Assembly: GCF_963678975.1 (NCBI RefSeq)
Contig: NC_089273.1
Location: 7,688,614 to 7,752,613 of the forward strand
Direction of reading: 5' to 3'
Length of the DNA: 64,000 bases
Source of the DNA: Dysidea avara
Taxonomy: Eukaryota > Porifera > Demospongiae > Dictyoceratida > Dysideidae
A program made the translations under genes and the position numbers. Of the stretch, positions 11,291 through 24,025 are shown one piece after another. Position 1 is the first letter of the stretch; every line of letters begins with the position of its first letter. Below the pieces are notes generated by a model. It searched no databases. It was not told the origin of the DNA and worked only from the letters and a program-made list of their open reading frames with translations.

Positions 11291-12208
11291 GGAAATGTGC
11301 AAAGCCACCTGAAAAATTTACAATTGTCACCATGCATTTTATAGCACCCCCACACAAAATTACACATGTAATTACAACATACAGAGGAAACATGAATACC
11401 AAATAGTTTTTACAACAATAATATAAGAATTGTACAACAATGACTGCGATATAACTGCTATGAAATTCTTCTCCAGTAGCCCGCCATGGTAGCAAGTCTC
11501 ACATGACAGCATGTATATTCATCCAAACACAGTGGGAGTAACGAGCAAGTGCAGTCACAATAAGTTGGTATGAATCCATTCGTAGAATCCAGATGAGTGG
11601 GTATGGCTCCAGTATGTCTAAACAGTTAAGAAACATTCTTGTTATAAATATGTGCTAGAGTTGCAATATAATAGTATAGTATTTAAATACAATAATACAT
11701 AGTTTTCATTGAATCACTATCAAACGACACTAAGTGTTGCATCTCTAGTATACACAGTCCATCAGTACAGCCTGTCTTAATGGCCACCAGTATAGAAAGA
11801 CAACCTCTCTTGAAAAGCCAATTCCAAATTGAGAATTTATACACTGCTACCTGCTTATTGAGTAAAGGTGGGTTCCACTGTATTTTATGCAAGGGATCTG
11901 ATCTTGTATATTCTGTCAGTGGATGAGATCCACTTGGCCAGGACAAAATGTGACCCAAATTGTCCTGGATGATCCATACTCAACCCACTTATGACCCAAT
12001 GGCTAATGGAACTGAGTATTTATAGAGAATACAGTTATATTATCTCTAAGATGTGTGGACACATTACAACACATTACAACACGTGCATACAAGACATGCT
12101 ACATACCACTTTAGCATTTCAAGTCACCACATTATGCATGGACCAGTCAACAGTGCCCATCAGTAAACCTGAAGAAGAAAAGTTACAAAAAACAAAAATG
12201 CACATAAG
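11291..12208. other. No gene seen
   Basis: Only short open frames without recognisable motifs on either strand. Confidence 0.5.
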
Positions 12209-12210
12209 TA

Positions 12211-12387
12211 CAGTGAAACCTCATTAATAGGGCCAGCTCTGGCACCAAAAAAAGTTGGCCTGAATAACAAGGTGGCCTTATTAATGAGGTCCTAAGTAAT
12301 GCTTAGCTATATTTGGAACCTTCTATAGGTGGCCAATATAATGAGGTGGTCTTATTAAAGAGGTGGCCACTAAGTGAGGTTTCACTG
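12211..12387. mobile_element. Tc1/mariner-pogo-like miniature element (177 bp)
   Basis: The terminal inverted repeats start CAGTGAAACCTCATTA and end in the near-complement (AAGTGAGGTTTCACTG). TA duplications lie at 12209-12210 and 12388-12389. CAGT...ACCTC ends with a TA target fit the pogo/Tigger branch of Tc1/mariner. Internal GGTGGCC and GGTGGTCTTATTA words repeat in the arms. No coding capacity. Confidence 0.8.
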
Positions 12388-12389
12388 TA

Positions 12390-14101
12390 CATATGGTTAA
12401 CAATGGTGAACAATATCAATGGTTAGCAATATACGCTGAAACCTTACTCAGGTCAACTCTTGTGGCAGATTGCTCTGTACACAAAATGACACATTCAGGG
12501 ATTGTATTTAGATGGATGATAAAGTAACGCATTTTGACTTAAATACTCATGATGTGTCACTGCTAGGCAGTATCTGATATGGCTACCATATACATGACAC
12601 TGCCGAAGCACAACATCGCACTCGCTTGCACACACAATTTTGCTCAAAATTTAAAAAATTGATAATTAAGGGGTATGGCAACTGTTTCACTTGCAAGACT
12701 GTATGGCAGCTGTTCCCATTTTGTACAGGTGGCCACCAAGACAGGTCCACTGTGGATGAAAGCCAGGCATTAGATATTTCGTATTTCATGTGTTGAAGGC
12801 ATTCCAGGGCTTATGGTAGTCTCAAATCTCACCACAGTTTAACTCAGGCAGTGTTGTGATCACCACTAAACCACTGGAATGCTGTGTTATGTTCATCTTA
12901 TGCTTGGCTACTATATAGTAGAACTGAAGAGATACTCTGAAAAATATAATATCCTATGGAAAATGACTTCATCACTTTTGCTTATAAGGACCAAAAGTGA
13001 AAATTTTTACACATTGGGTTGACAGGCAACTGTCTATGTCTGAAGCAGTGTCTTTGATGCCCTAACAGATTGGCTGCCACCTTGCTGCCAGCACTCACTG
13101 TCTCATATGCTGTTCACACTAAATCCATCTCTATAGCCAGTTAGAACAGCATGCTTCTTACCATTTTAAGGCTGCAAAATGCAGCCACCTCCTTAATAAG
13201 CTAGGTCAGAAAATTTTGTTCTTACCTGAATAATGACCACTTTTCACTGTACTATTTTAGTGATTAGTGATCATGGAGGATTATTTATTAAGATACTAAG
13301 ATATACAAATGCTACAACCTCTAAATATAGCAGTAAAATGTTTTTACCCTGATGCAATAGAGCGATAACTTTTATTACGTCACAAAATTATGTTAAAATG
13401 TGTAACCGCAACTTCCACGGGGCAAAAATTAGGGCAAATTCAATGGCAGAGCACCTTGCAGAGGCTGCAACTTGGCTTCTGATGCTCCATTCGGCATGAA
13501 ACTTATACCAGAAGTTGGGAAACATGATGAAAAACATCACTTGGGTATCAGGTTAGTTTAAAAGGTAGCTAGCAGCCTTGATATAGTATAAATCAATAAT
13601 AAATACTCAAACAGTGGGCACAGAGGCAAACTCTATCCAATCTTGTAATGAAGGAATTGTCAGGTTGATTTTACCCTGGATAAAAGGATAAAACGGCTGT
13701 TAGTTTGGACTCAACTCAAGAAAGCCATTGTCACTAAACAACACTTTAGTAAGAATGAACAATAATGAACCATTGTATGTCAATTTGTTGAAAATAAATG
13801 TTGTGGGAATCTTCTATAGAGCTTTTTTATCTCCTTGACAGCCATTTAAGTCAGCCATATTGTTGAACAATTTTGTACGCAACGGGCCTATGGACAAGTT
13901 GAAATAAGCCAATCTCTGTAAACCGCTAACAACTAACAGTCCAAGCTGTGGTGGATGGGCTTGGTATTGGGTAAGAATTAACATATATAAAATACACGCT
14001 AACCTGAAAAGCGGTTGGAAATATCCCCATAGAATGTTCGATACTGATGTTCATAAATATGGCCGAAATACGGTGTAATAAACAAAAAATTACGGCACCA
14101 A
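12390..14101. other. No gene seen
   Basis: AT-rich single-copy-looking sequence with no open frame over 80 codons and no repeat that I could link to other parts of the window. Confidence 0.5.
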
Positions 14102-14598
14102 TTTTATTATTATTATTGATTGTTGTGCAGACCTCAAAAGAGTATGGTGCACAAAAAGGGTACAATTGCTACTGTCAATTACAAAAGAAAAACAAACTAA
14201 TATAATTATACAATATTTACTATACACAAGACCATATAATACACATTGATAAATTATTAAACAGTTACTAGTCCAGCTAGGCTGTGCTTGAATTGGTCAA
14301 TCTCTGTTAAATCAATCATGTGTTGGGGTAAGGAATTCCAAATATTGATTGCAGAGGGGAAAAAAGAAAATTTATAACAGTTAATTCTAGTCATTGGGGT
14401 TAAAAATCTCTTATCATGGCCTCTGGGGTGATGTAGGTTAGGATTAGGAAAAAGGAAATCATCAGCATTAATATCGATTTGGTGAGATATAATTTTAAAT
14501 AACATTGTAGCCTTCTGTTCGTTTCTGCATCTGACTAAAGTGGACCAATTAAGATTTTGGTAGTCAAGGAGATGGAAAAGCTCTATCGCACTTTTCAA
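14102..14598 (-). pseudogene. C-terminal fragment of a second LINE (L2/CR1-like)
   Basis: The minus-strand frame 14598-14257 encodes a stretch with LDYQNLNWSTLVRCRNEQK, then RINCYKFSFFPSAINIWNSL and a final IDQFKHSL before the stop. This is the conserved extreme C-terminus of L2/CR1-type ORF2 proteins; compare YKYSFFQ and SFKQLLYN in the plus-strand LINE at 9534-10762. It is truncated at the 5' side at about 14598. A 3' region of about 140 bases ends in an AATAATAATAATAAAA tail (14102-14118), consistent with a short retrotransposed copy. Confidence 0.8.
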
Positions 14599-14763
14599 GT
14601 GTCAAAATCCTTGTTCCCACGCAATTATCAGCCATAACTCTCCCAGCACGGGTCAAACTAACCTGCACTACTTAAATATCTGTTGTACTACTCTCTTCCT
14701 TGTTCCTGACAACGTGGTTTCATTTAGAAAGACAGTATCAACAAACCTCAGGCAAAGTAAACT

Positions 14764-15617
14764 CATGCCCCAATGGAGGGAGCCTGTATTCGGCAGAGTA
14801 GCAGAATTACGGAATAAGCGAAAATCACATTCTAAATATTTTGCTATTGTTTATAGCCTCTATAACGTTTTAATATACATTCCTCACCTCATAGAGAACA
14901 CAATCACGATGGCACCGATCCTAGGGGCGATCTTTAAATAGGATGTGTACAAAGATATTCACTCTAGAACAATCTAACTAAGCCACTTCACTACACAATC
15001 GCTAGAAAACTAGAAGTTTTTTTGTGCTATACTTACTCATACCAGCTGCCACACACGAGTAACTGCCCGAATTTATTAGAGTTATTTACGAAGTGTTAGA
15101 GCCGAGGTTGGAGCTCTGATGTTGGGAGCTGAAAGCAGTATTATTCTCCGAATTTATTTGAAACACTCTAGGAAATGGTAACATAGTTATAAGAAAGGTC
15201 AGATTATTCCATGCGTGCATGGTAGCTACCTAGGGGGTGGATTGTTTTGTCCTAAACTCTTCGGCCAGTTAGCTAGCTGCTCGTCTGTGACAGCTGGTAT
15301 GAGCAAGTATAGCACAAAGAACTTCTAGCTTTCTAGCGATTATGTAGTGAAGTGTATTTAACAGTAGTTTAGATTGTTCTAGAGTGAATATCTTTATACA
15401 TATCCTATTTAAAGATCGCCCCGAGGATCGGTGCAATCGTGATTGTGTTCTCTACGAGGTGAGGAATGTATATTAAAATGTTATAGAGGCTATAAACAAT
15501 AACAAAATGTTTAGAATGTGATTTTCGCTTATTCCGTAGTTCTGCTATTCCGTTATTCGCTATTCCGTTATTCGCTATTCCGTATTCCGTGGAATACAGG
15601 CTCCCCCCAATGGCATG
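14764..15617. mobile_element. Foldback element with arms of about 290-335 bases
   Basis: The left arm 14764-15057 (from CATGCCCCAATGG and GGGAGCCTGTATTC) and right arm 15281-15617 are inverted, nearly matching copies around a 220-base centre. The right arm has an extra GCTATTCCGTTATTC triplication (about 15541-15590). Both arms read AELRNKRKSHSK in one frame, which follows from the inversion and is not evidence of a gene. Confidence 0.85.
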
Positions 15618-16080
15618 CGCACATTTTCTGCCCCCGCGGAAGTGATTATGTAACGATGTGACGTCAGGTGTTACCACTCTATCTCTAATAATCATAAGAG
15701 ACTACTGTACAAATCGAGGTACAAACACATGTTTTATCATGGTATGCGCTAATCGCCTTTTTACAATTAAGTTTTACAACACAAATACATGTATAGTTAG
15801 ACTCACGAATTGTGTCTCAGTGGCACTAAATCCCTTCAACACGAAAAGACAAGCAACGAGACAACAGCCTCGCAAAGATCATATCTGGTGCGCTTAAATA
15901 ATTAGTAGTAATTATAAATTTTAAAGGCGCTTATTTACAACAGGACATAATTACGCGCCCCTTTATTGTCTCTGCACCTACTTACCATTCCTCTACTATT
16001 CTCATTTAATTTCACAAGAGCTCCTATTGATATGGGCAGGGACATGGCTCCTCCGCTTGAATTAGTCTATGCTTGAAGTA
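15618..16080. other. No gene seen
   Basis: A 79-codon open frame (15658-15897) has no recognisable motif, and no repeat was identified. Confidence 0.45.
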
Positions 16081-16284
16081 GATCGAGATACTCTAATAGA
16101 GCAGTCAATCACTCTAATAGAACAGTCATGTTTCTACAAGTGCTGTATTTTTATATTTTAAAGTCTATAAGTAGCTAGTAATTTAAGCTATACAATCCAG
16201 TGTTAGGCAGAAGTTGTAACTATGCTGTAATATTGATTGCTGTGTTACAACTGTCTTGTGACTGCTCTATTAGAGTATCTTGAT
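16081..16284. mobile_element. Short-module pair in inverted orientation (204 bp)
   Basis: The left side reads GATCGAGATACTCTAATAGA plus GCAGTCA and a second CTCTAATAGAACAGTCA. The right side (16256-16284) reads TGACTGCTCTATTAGAG then TATCTTGAT, the reverse complement. It is the simplest stand-alone inverted pair of the module found throughout the window. Confidence 0.7.
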
Positions 16285-16480
16285 GCAGTACAAGATGAAA
16301 GGCAAAGTGTTACTAAGGGTTTACTAGTTAAAATGGGTGTTAGTTGACTGCAGTTGCATACCACTAAAATTACGGTTGTATTTTAATATTCTGTCACTGT
16401 AATCTGGGTTTTCTGTCAAAACCATGAAAAATCTCCTATTGTTTTCAACAGTGTATGCTTACTCTTACAAAAAGTATTGA

Positions 16481-17241
16481 AATCCCATCCAAAAACAGCT
16501 TGTAGCTGTAAAAAAAGTGCACGTCCAAGTAAAGCAGAGTTAATTGCGACAAAAAGTAATGGTATCATAATGCGGCCATGTGCAAGGTGTGCAAGTTGTA
16601 AAATTAATATTAGCTAATCAGATAATACAATGTTATTGTTAAAGCATTAATGAGAACTATGTGATGCTGCTAGTTTTTAAGTGTGTGAGCATCTTCATGG
16701 GTCAATTTGATCCCCCTTCGTACTCAATGAGTAATTTACCCGTGAAGATGCTCACACACTTAAAAACTAGCAGCATCACATAGTTCTCATTAATGCTTTA
16801 ACAATAACATTGTATTATCTGATTAGCTAATATTAATTTTACAACTTGTTAATTAAGCAATGTGTATAGATTCTCTGATAGCAATAAATAGTTTGTGTTT
16901 GGCCGCCTTTCCTGTAGACGGCAATGCTATGAACAAAGGAAAGGCGGCCAAACTCAAACTATTTATTGCTAACAGAAAATCTATGCACATTGCTTAATTG
17001 AGAATTAAATTTGTGTGGCATTTATGAAGATGCTCACACACTTAAAAACTAGCAGCATCACATAGTTCTCATTAACGCTTTAACAATAACATTGTATTAT
17101 CTGATTAGCTAATATTAATTTTACAACTTGCATACCTCGCACATGGCTGCATTATGATATCATTACTTTTTGTCGCAGTTAACTCTGCTTTACTTGGACG
17201 TGCACTTTTTTTACAGCTACAAGCTGTTTTTGGATGGGATT
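16481..17241. mobile_element. Foldback element with palindromes nested inside
   Basis: Outer arms are 16481-16604 and 17130-17241 (ends AATCCCATCC and GGATGGGATT, then CAAAAACAGCTTGTAGCTG). Inside, a block of about 100 bases with GTGTGTGAGCATCTTCA occurs three times: forward at 16605-16703, inverted at 16740-16850 and inverted again at 17022-17130. A second inner palindrome (16853-17000) has the core GGCCGCCTTTCC and its complement. The outer arms read CKKSARPSKAEL, a lysine-rich frame also seen in two related foldbacks. Confidence 0.85.
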
Positions 17242-17399
17242 CTATATCACTGTACAGTATATGAGGTAGTAGACACTTACTAGTAGCTGAACCTATAAAG
17301 TGAATGATTGTGACCACGTCCTTGAACAAACAGATCACTAGCACACCTTAAGTGATTAGAGCATGGTAGCTCATTGGAGATAAACAGTGAGAACGGGAT

Positions 17400-19100
17400 G
17401 CTTTGTTTGAGTGATGTTTATAAAAATAAGTACCATATTGACCATAAAAATAGAAACAGTTTGTTTAGCTAATTTGGTCATCCCAAATTACTTTTGTATT
17501 CTTGTAAGCAATAATTGCACTCCAATGGCACCATAAACAAAATAGCGATAAAGCCACCACACACAATGGCAATTCCAAAACTGTCTTAGAAAAGAGAATC
17601 TGATGTATCTATTCACTGGATTAAACTATTGGACTGGACTACTGGACTTGAGTTTTTTTCTTGCCTTTTATAGCTAGACTTAATCAAAGAAGTGTTTTAG
17701 AAATAACCTACATATTTTTCACAAAATCTACACAAAAGCCTTAGTGTGATTTGTTGTCAAAAATTATATCTCTACCACTAGCAATGATACAAGCACTGTG
17801 TACTGTTAACACTGCTAATGCATCTGTATGTCTTCTCTACACTACTTATGTAAATCACCACACATTGACAGAGGTTTTACATCATGCAATTACACATTGT
17901 GACATAAAAATGATTACCAATAGGCAATAGTCTTTGAACACCCTGCGCAATTACTATAGTTATAAAGCTTGTAAATAGCAACAAGTGAGCAGTGTTATAC
18001 TGTAGTTTGCCAGAGAAAATCAGTTTACACACTTTTAAACAGGAAGGCAAGACTGCCCATATTTGTGAAAAAATAATGAACTCATACTGGACTACAGTCA
18101 ACAATATATGCATGTCCATTAGTGACTGTTGGAATCATGTGGATATTGCATAATATTATAATAACTAGTTCTGAGAAGCACTAATGAACTAAGAAATAAT
18201 ATTCAAGTGCTATCATCCATGTAACTACCTTACCACAAAGTTGTTTACAACATTCCAACACTCCATTGGTATAATGATATAATAACATTGATGACCCACT
18301 TGTTCCTGGAATATCCTTTATGGACCACCATCGTGATATTCGTAGAGCATAGATTTATAACCCCCAGGCTTATAAATCTATGCATAGAGTGATATAATTA
18401 TATTTTTTTGTGGAGTACAGCTATAGATAGAGTACAGTAGCTCACAACATATGTATGTTTAAAACCAACAGGATTTGGGTATTGTACACAGGTTCAATTT
18501 TATCTCCTTAACAAACAAATGGGTTGATATCCCAGCTTTATAGCAAGTGTTCATGTTTGACACTCACAGTAACTGATTAGATAAGAGGAAGGGATGACTT
18601 GATCTGAACTACATAGTATTCATCCTTATTATGAGCTATATGCTCCCTCCGATAGGTTATCATGAATGGTTTAGGTAATATTTTGCCAGAAGTATGTCTA
18701 AAAGTGTTGGAAGTGGCGGTTGAACTACTATTGGGTGGTGGATCAGTACAGTAAGAAAAATGGAGATTATGCGTTAGGGTTTGTGTACATATGAGCAACA
18801 TGGTGTTCTGACTGAATTAGGAGTAACGCTGACAGTAGATGTTTAAGCTTGGACTCCATGGCTGTTCCCCCTTACAATATGGTTGCCTACTATCTCCCAA
18901 TTGTGGCCAACTCCAGTGAATCTGAAAATTATTTACAGACCCAACAGGGTAGACAAACTTTAAGGCGGAATGCTCTGTAAAGTTAAGGTGACTAAGTTTT
19001 GACAGATGTGCTGCTATCTGGGGTACCACTAAAACTGAAATTGTGTTATCTCCGTCATTTGTTTCCAGCATGATTCTTATTGCTACTTAGAGGAAGTTTC
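17400..19100 (-). repeat. Dispersed repeat R-A, longest uninterrupted copy
   Basis: This minus-strand segment matches, in parts, 40000-41520, 46790-47250 (minus) and 49470-52330. In element order it holds three open segments. One of about 85 codons (19071-18817) has NFTEHSALKFVYPVGSV. Another (18801-18577) has HNLHFSYCTDPPP and ends DEYYVV. A short exon-like block at about 18190-18305 ends just before a TGTG|GTAAGG donor. Later the frame 18119-17877 has LPSCLKVCKL. None of these proteins is recognised. In other copies the exon-like block reads GHQCYYYTNKVLE. It could be a duplicated gene fragment or an element of unknown class. Confidence 0.65.
18348..18383. repeat. 14-bp palindrome
   Basis: GCATAGATTTATAA and its exact complement are separated by 8 bases. 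Confidence 0.85.
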
Positions 19101-19657
19101 ACCACCAAGAGATAATAATATTTAATTTTCTCGGAGGTGGGGGCACTAATCCAATCTGTTGGCTAAAAAATGAATTATGGGCTCCTTCATCAAACATAGA
19201 TACTTTGTGGTTGTACAGCTCTAACACAGGGTACAGCAGTTTTCAAAATACATGCTGAACTAAAATCTGCCCATGGTATCTGTCTGTTCATCATGTCTAA
19301 ATGGGCCCGGTGTGCCTTGCAGAATCCTTTCAACTTGCCCACCTCCTACATCCTGGTTTGCTGTAAGAAAAAAAAGGAATGGTAAAATGGTCTATCTTGA
19401 TAGATATTATTAAAATGTCACAATACCACAACACCTGTCTGGAGAGTTACAAAGCAGCAAACCACTCTTGGTTACAGCACCAATGTTGTGGCTGATACAT
19501 GATACAGCAGGTCTGCATAAAATGGGAATCAGGAGGGTTGGCAATTAGTTAGATGCTGGACAATGCATCACAAACTACTCATTGCAAATGAAAAACATAG
19601 CCTACAGTATATATATATGCATTACTGAAATACAGTAACTTAATACAGTGTCAGTAC
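19101..19657. other. No gene seen
   Basis: No open frame of note. A short TATATATA run lies near 19611. Confidence 0.45.
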
Positions 19658-20104
19658 TAGGGATGCGGGAATTATGCCTGAATAATTTTGGGAATAATGA
19701 TGGGGTAATAGAATAAAGCATTATTCCAGCATTTTGATGCAGTTTTAGAGCATAATTGGCATAAAAGTAAATTAAGATCGAGATAATCTAATAGAGCAGT
19801 CACTTACTCTAATAGAACGATCGGTGCGGAATAATTTATTACTCATACTACTAGTAACTAAACATCTTGCTAGCAAAAAAAGCTTTTCAAATGAATTGAC
19901 ACAGCTGAATTTAGTACTTTTTATTGTTCTAAAGTCATGCTGTACAATTTAATTACTAAAATGAAGAAAAAGTTACAAAAATTTGGAATAATTTTGGGAA
20001 TAATGAGTATTTTGGGGAATAATAAAAAGCATAATGATAAGTTTTTAAAAGAATTTCGGAATAGAATAATGATGAAAATTTTGAGCATAATTCCCACAAG
20101 CCTA
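19658..20104. mobile_element. hAT-type miniature element, GCATAAT family (447 bp)
   Basis: The left end TAGGGATGCGGGAATTATGC and the right end (GCATAATTCCCACAAGCCTA) are inverted imperfect repeats. Exact 8-bp duplications GTCAGTAC occur at 19650-19657 and 20105-20112. The interior carries the short module at 19778 (GATCGAGATAATCTAATAGA, then GCAGTCA). Confidence 0.9.
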
Positions 20105-20166
20105 GTCAGTACTACTACTAGAGTCAGTTCATGACATCCCAATCTAGACTTGCTAGATATACATGC

Positions 20167-20603
20167 TAGGCTTGAGCTAATTATGCTTTGAAAATAGCTC
20201 ATTATACTTTTGAGCAGTGCTCAAAAATCCAGCCTATGATGCTAACAATTATGCTTTCAAAATCAAGATTATGCTTTATAGTTAGCTGTTTTATTAGAGT
20301 ATATCAGCCTTTCCTGACTGCTGTATTACAGTAAGTGACTGCTCTATTAGAGTATTTCATTTTTCTGCAAAGTGTACATTATAATTGGCAAAGGAATAGT
20401 GAAAATAATAATGTTGCACATTTTCGTGATATGATATGCAGCACTGAAGTGTAGTGTATTCATGTTTTGCTGTACTTTTGGTGTGCAATACACATTTAAT
20501 ATAAAACCTTGAAAGTTGTCCTATTATTATGCTAACATAATGTTTGATACTTTTGCTAGCCTATTATGTTTGAAATTATGCCAGCATACTAGGCGCAAGC
20601 CTA
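20167..20603. mobile_element. Second hAT-type miniature element, GCATAAT family (437 bp)
   Basis: Ends are TAGGCTTGAGCTAATTATGC on the left and TAGGCGCAAGCCTA on the right. The 8-bp duplications are ATACATGC (20159-20166) and ACACATGC (20604-20611), matching at 7 of 8 positions. It lies 54 bases after the previous copy's duplication. The module occurs twice in reverse orientation (about 20284-20362). Confidence 0.8.
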
Positions 20604-20611
20604 ACACATGC

Positions 20612-21680
20612 ACATATGATATAATTAGTAGCTACCACTTGAAATGCATGCCATTTAGTATAAACTATAAGAGCTGGGGTGTGTTGACCCTTTGAACAGC
20701 AATGGCCATGGACAGTGATCTTTGTTGAATATATATATCACTATTAGTATAGCTAGCTATGATCAATAGTTTATTGTATCGGAGAGAGTACCTATAACTA
20801 CTCAGTATTATCTGTACAAAATCATTGTGACAGGTTCACTTTTGATCAAGATACATGATGGTGGCCAAGTACAGCTAGTGCAGACATGCAACACACAAGT
20901 GCGTATTTTATATAGGAACCAAGAAAATGCCATAATAAAATGCTGTTTTATCTTTCAGATATTGCCCATCATTAAAATTTTAACCATTATTTGATTGAAA
21001 TATTGAGCATAATTATGCAGTTCAGTTTTCAAGATTGCTACATACTCTCATACAGTATAGTGACCTTTGCATTGTAGCCATTTCAAAAAAAATGTGCAGT
21101 GAACACTTTGGTATTATGTTTGTAAAAATTTTCAACTAAGATGTTAACGTTGAGTGGAACAGTCACAGAGGATGGCTACATACATACGTATGTCCGAGTG
21201 TTGGATTTGAGATGATGCTTTTTACACATAAAAACAACAAAGAACAATAAATTGATATCAAACTTCCAAAGAAGATGCTTTTGAAAAGCCACAGTATGAA
21301 TGAGTTATACATAATTAGGCATTGACCTTTCTTGGACAATGATTTTTTTGAGAACAGTTGCAACATAAATTAATATTGCTTGCTGCAGACTGCAGTTACA
21401 GTAGCTACATTATTTTAGTGCTATTAATAATGTTTCAGATTCACCATCAGAATGTAACCTTCAATAATGATCACTCTCTTTTAACATGAATTGGCTCACA
21501 ATTTGCATAGTATTATATGTTTTTTGAAGAAATTTTGCGAAAATGATTACTAAAATTCAATCTTAGAAGGTCCTGGGGGATCATGCCTCCAAACCCCTCC
21601 AGCTTGGCACAGTACACTACTGTAGTTGTATACTCATATCAGGCATGCACATCTTATTACTCTACTAAAAATGTGATTAG
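20612..21680. other. No gene seen
   Basis: AT-rich sequence with only short, unsupported open frames. Confidence 0.45.
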
Positions 21681-21683
21681 CAT

Positions 21684-21876
21684 CCCTTCTTGTGGGATCC
21701 TATATAGACCTGCCCCTGTCCCTATAGGAATAAGTTGTGGGTGATAAACTAAGCAACAAGGTGCAAAAAGCAAAGTTACAAAATTCCCTTAATTTCCTTC
21801 TTAATTTTGTATAGTTAGTGTTCCTCCTTGTAAAATCCTAGACCTGCTCTTGTCCCTACAAGTTGTGGGTGATAAA
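21684..21876. repeat. Diverged tandem duplication, about 138-base spacing
   Basis: A block with ATCCTATATAGACCTGCCCC and AAGTTGTGGGTGATAAA (21684-21750) recurs as ATCCTAGACCTGCTCTTGTC and AAGTTGTGGGTGATAAA (21822-21876). Confidence 0.75.
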
Positions 21877-22374
21877 GTAGCTATGCAACAAGCTACAATG
21901 GTTTTACTTCATACAATTACATACATAGACACTATACAGAGAGTGTATATTGCCTATAATGGTGATGTGCAATCACAAGTACACACAGGCTTGTATGAAT
22001 CAATTTTGAGTACTAAAACATCCAGCATTATTATAACAGTGTGACTTTCAATGTATTTAAATTGTTAATTATAAAATTATAATGTGCAATGCACACATTA
22101 ATTTAAAATTCATCACACATAACATTTTACACTATAATGGTATGCCCACAAAATTTTCTGCAAAATTGAAACATGCAATAAGCGTAATAATACTGGTTAC
22201 AGAGAATGCAAAATTCATTTCTATCCTGGTATTGAGATAATTTTATTACACAGCAGGTTGCAGTTTGTGCTCACATGTCCTGTTTTTGCCAGCCAGTCAA
22301 AAATGCAATTCCATCATAAAATTTAATATTGTTATGATTTCTGTTTTATGAATGAATATTATTGCTTACAGAAG
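21877..22374. other. No gene seen
   Basis: AT-rich; no repeat or gene recognised. Confidence 0.4.
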
Positions 22375-22455
22375 AGGTAAAGATACTCTAATAGAGCAGT
22401 CACACACTCTAATATAACAGTCAGGATATCTACATACTTTAATACGACAGTCAGC
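22375..22455. repeat. Short module, tripled copy
   Basis: CTCTAATAGAGCAGTCA, CTCTAATATAACAGTCA and CTTTAATACGACAGTCA follow one another, spaced by 4 to about 12 bases. Confidence 0.85.
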
Positions 22456-22954
22456 ATTTGACAATAATTTAAGTTTAAACTGCAATTTTGAGCATTTGAA
22501 TTTTGAGTACTGGTAAAGCCTACCTTTGCAACATACTTCCCTCAATGCACAATTGCATGTTTTCAACTATACACTTTTAATATCATTATGACATGTGCAA
22601 GTTGAAGGTTCAGCATGCGAAATTTGTTCACATACAGTAAAGATTAAAGTTAAAAATATTATTAGTTACAATTTGGTTATAGATTTGCCTTCCAATGCCT
22701 ACAGTAACTGGAAGTTCACAACTATGAACTATTACTTTGTGAACATAATACAGTAGTTACACACATGGGCAGGGGAGAGGGGATGTGAAGTGAGCAAGAC
22801 TCTGTCAAAGAGATTACAGAGGGGCTAAGCTCCTTCTAAACTTATCTCTTGCTGTCATTGAACAATTGTGTTTATTGTGTTACACTAAATGGCTAACTAT
22901 ACAAATGCTTAGTTACCTGCAATTCCAGTGAAATAACTGGATCCTTTTTTATTC
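22456..22954. other. No gene seen
   Basis: AT-rich stretch without a recognisable gene. Confidence 0.4.
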
Positions 22955-23210
22955 ATCAAGATTAGGCATGAGGCTATTATGCTCCAAAAATTGAGCATTA
23001 TGCTTTTGAGCAGTGCTAAAAAATTCACCTATTATGCTTTTGAGAATTGCCCATTATTCCCAACATTATGCCACCACAATTGACTAATAATACCAGTTTA
23101 TTGCTGTATCACACCATTTCATTGATGTTTTAAGCTCAGTCTTGAATTCTTTAGCTGGTTGCTGTATTAGAGTATTTCATTTCAATGTGACCGCTTTATT
23201 AGAGTAAATA

Positions 23211-24025
23211 ATATCCACCCCAAAAACACCTTTGCTGTAAAAAAAGGTGCACCCAAGAAACTACAAGTACCTGGAACCCAATGTAAAAAAACAAAAAGAA
23301 AACAGCTCTGCTGAAGTGAAAAGTAACTGGTAACTTAAAGAGCTGATATCTGAAGCGGCCAAGAATACAATTACTAAAGTTTAATCCATGCAAGAACACC
23401 TTGGCTATAAAACAGGTGTGTACATGAAAGTAACTGGAAACTGAAATGGCCAATATCTGAAGTGGCCAAGAATGAATGGCCATATACAACTAATTCAAAA
23501 ATTTAACACTGAACCTTTATAATTCGGCTGTGTTCTATATTCACTCTTGCTGCATCATAAAGTAATTTCTTTTAACTCTAATTGGCTGGTAATTTGGCCG
23601 CCTTTTTAATAGTCAGTATAATAGAGCAAAAAAAGGCGGCCAAATTACCAGCCAATTAGAGTTAAAAGAAATTACTTTACGATGCAGCAAGAGTGAATAT
23701 AGAACACAGCCGAATTATAAAGGTTCAGTGTTAAATTTTTGAATTAGTTGTATATGACCATTCATTCTTGGCTGCTTCAGATATCAGCCATTTCAGTTGC
23801 CAGTTACTTTCATGTACACACCTGTATTATAGCCAAGGTGTTCTTGCATGGATTAAACTTTACTAATTGTATTCTTGGCCGCTTCAGATATCAGCTCTTT
23901 AAGTTACCAGTTACTTTTCACTTCAGCTCAGCTGTTTTCTTTCTGTTTTTTTACATTGGGTTCCAGGTACTTGTAGTTTCTTGGACACGCCTTTTTTACA
24001 GCGAAGGTGTTTTTGGGGTGGATAT
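23211..24025. mobile_element. Foldback element (815 bp)
   Basis: Arms of about 400 bases (23211-23607 and 23633-24025) are near-perfect inverted copies, with ends ATATCCACCCCAAAAACACC and the complement. The core is GGCCGCCTTTTT, a loop of about 20 bases, and AAAAAAAGGCGGCC. The similar open frames of about 97 codons on opposite strands are mirror images from the inversion. Next to the ends the arm reads AVKKGAPKKLQV. Confidence 0.95.

Noticed and set aside
14714..15695. Shared AELRNKRKSHSK frame in two opposite open frames as a conserved protein
   Set aside because: The similarity is fully explained by the inverted arms of the foldback at 14764-15617.
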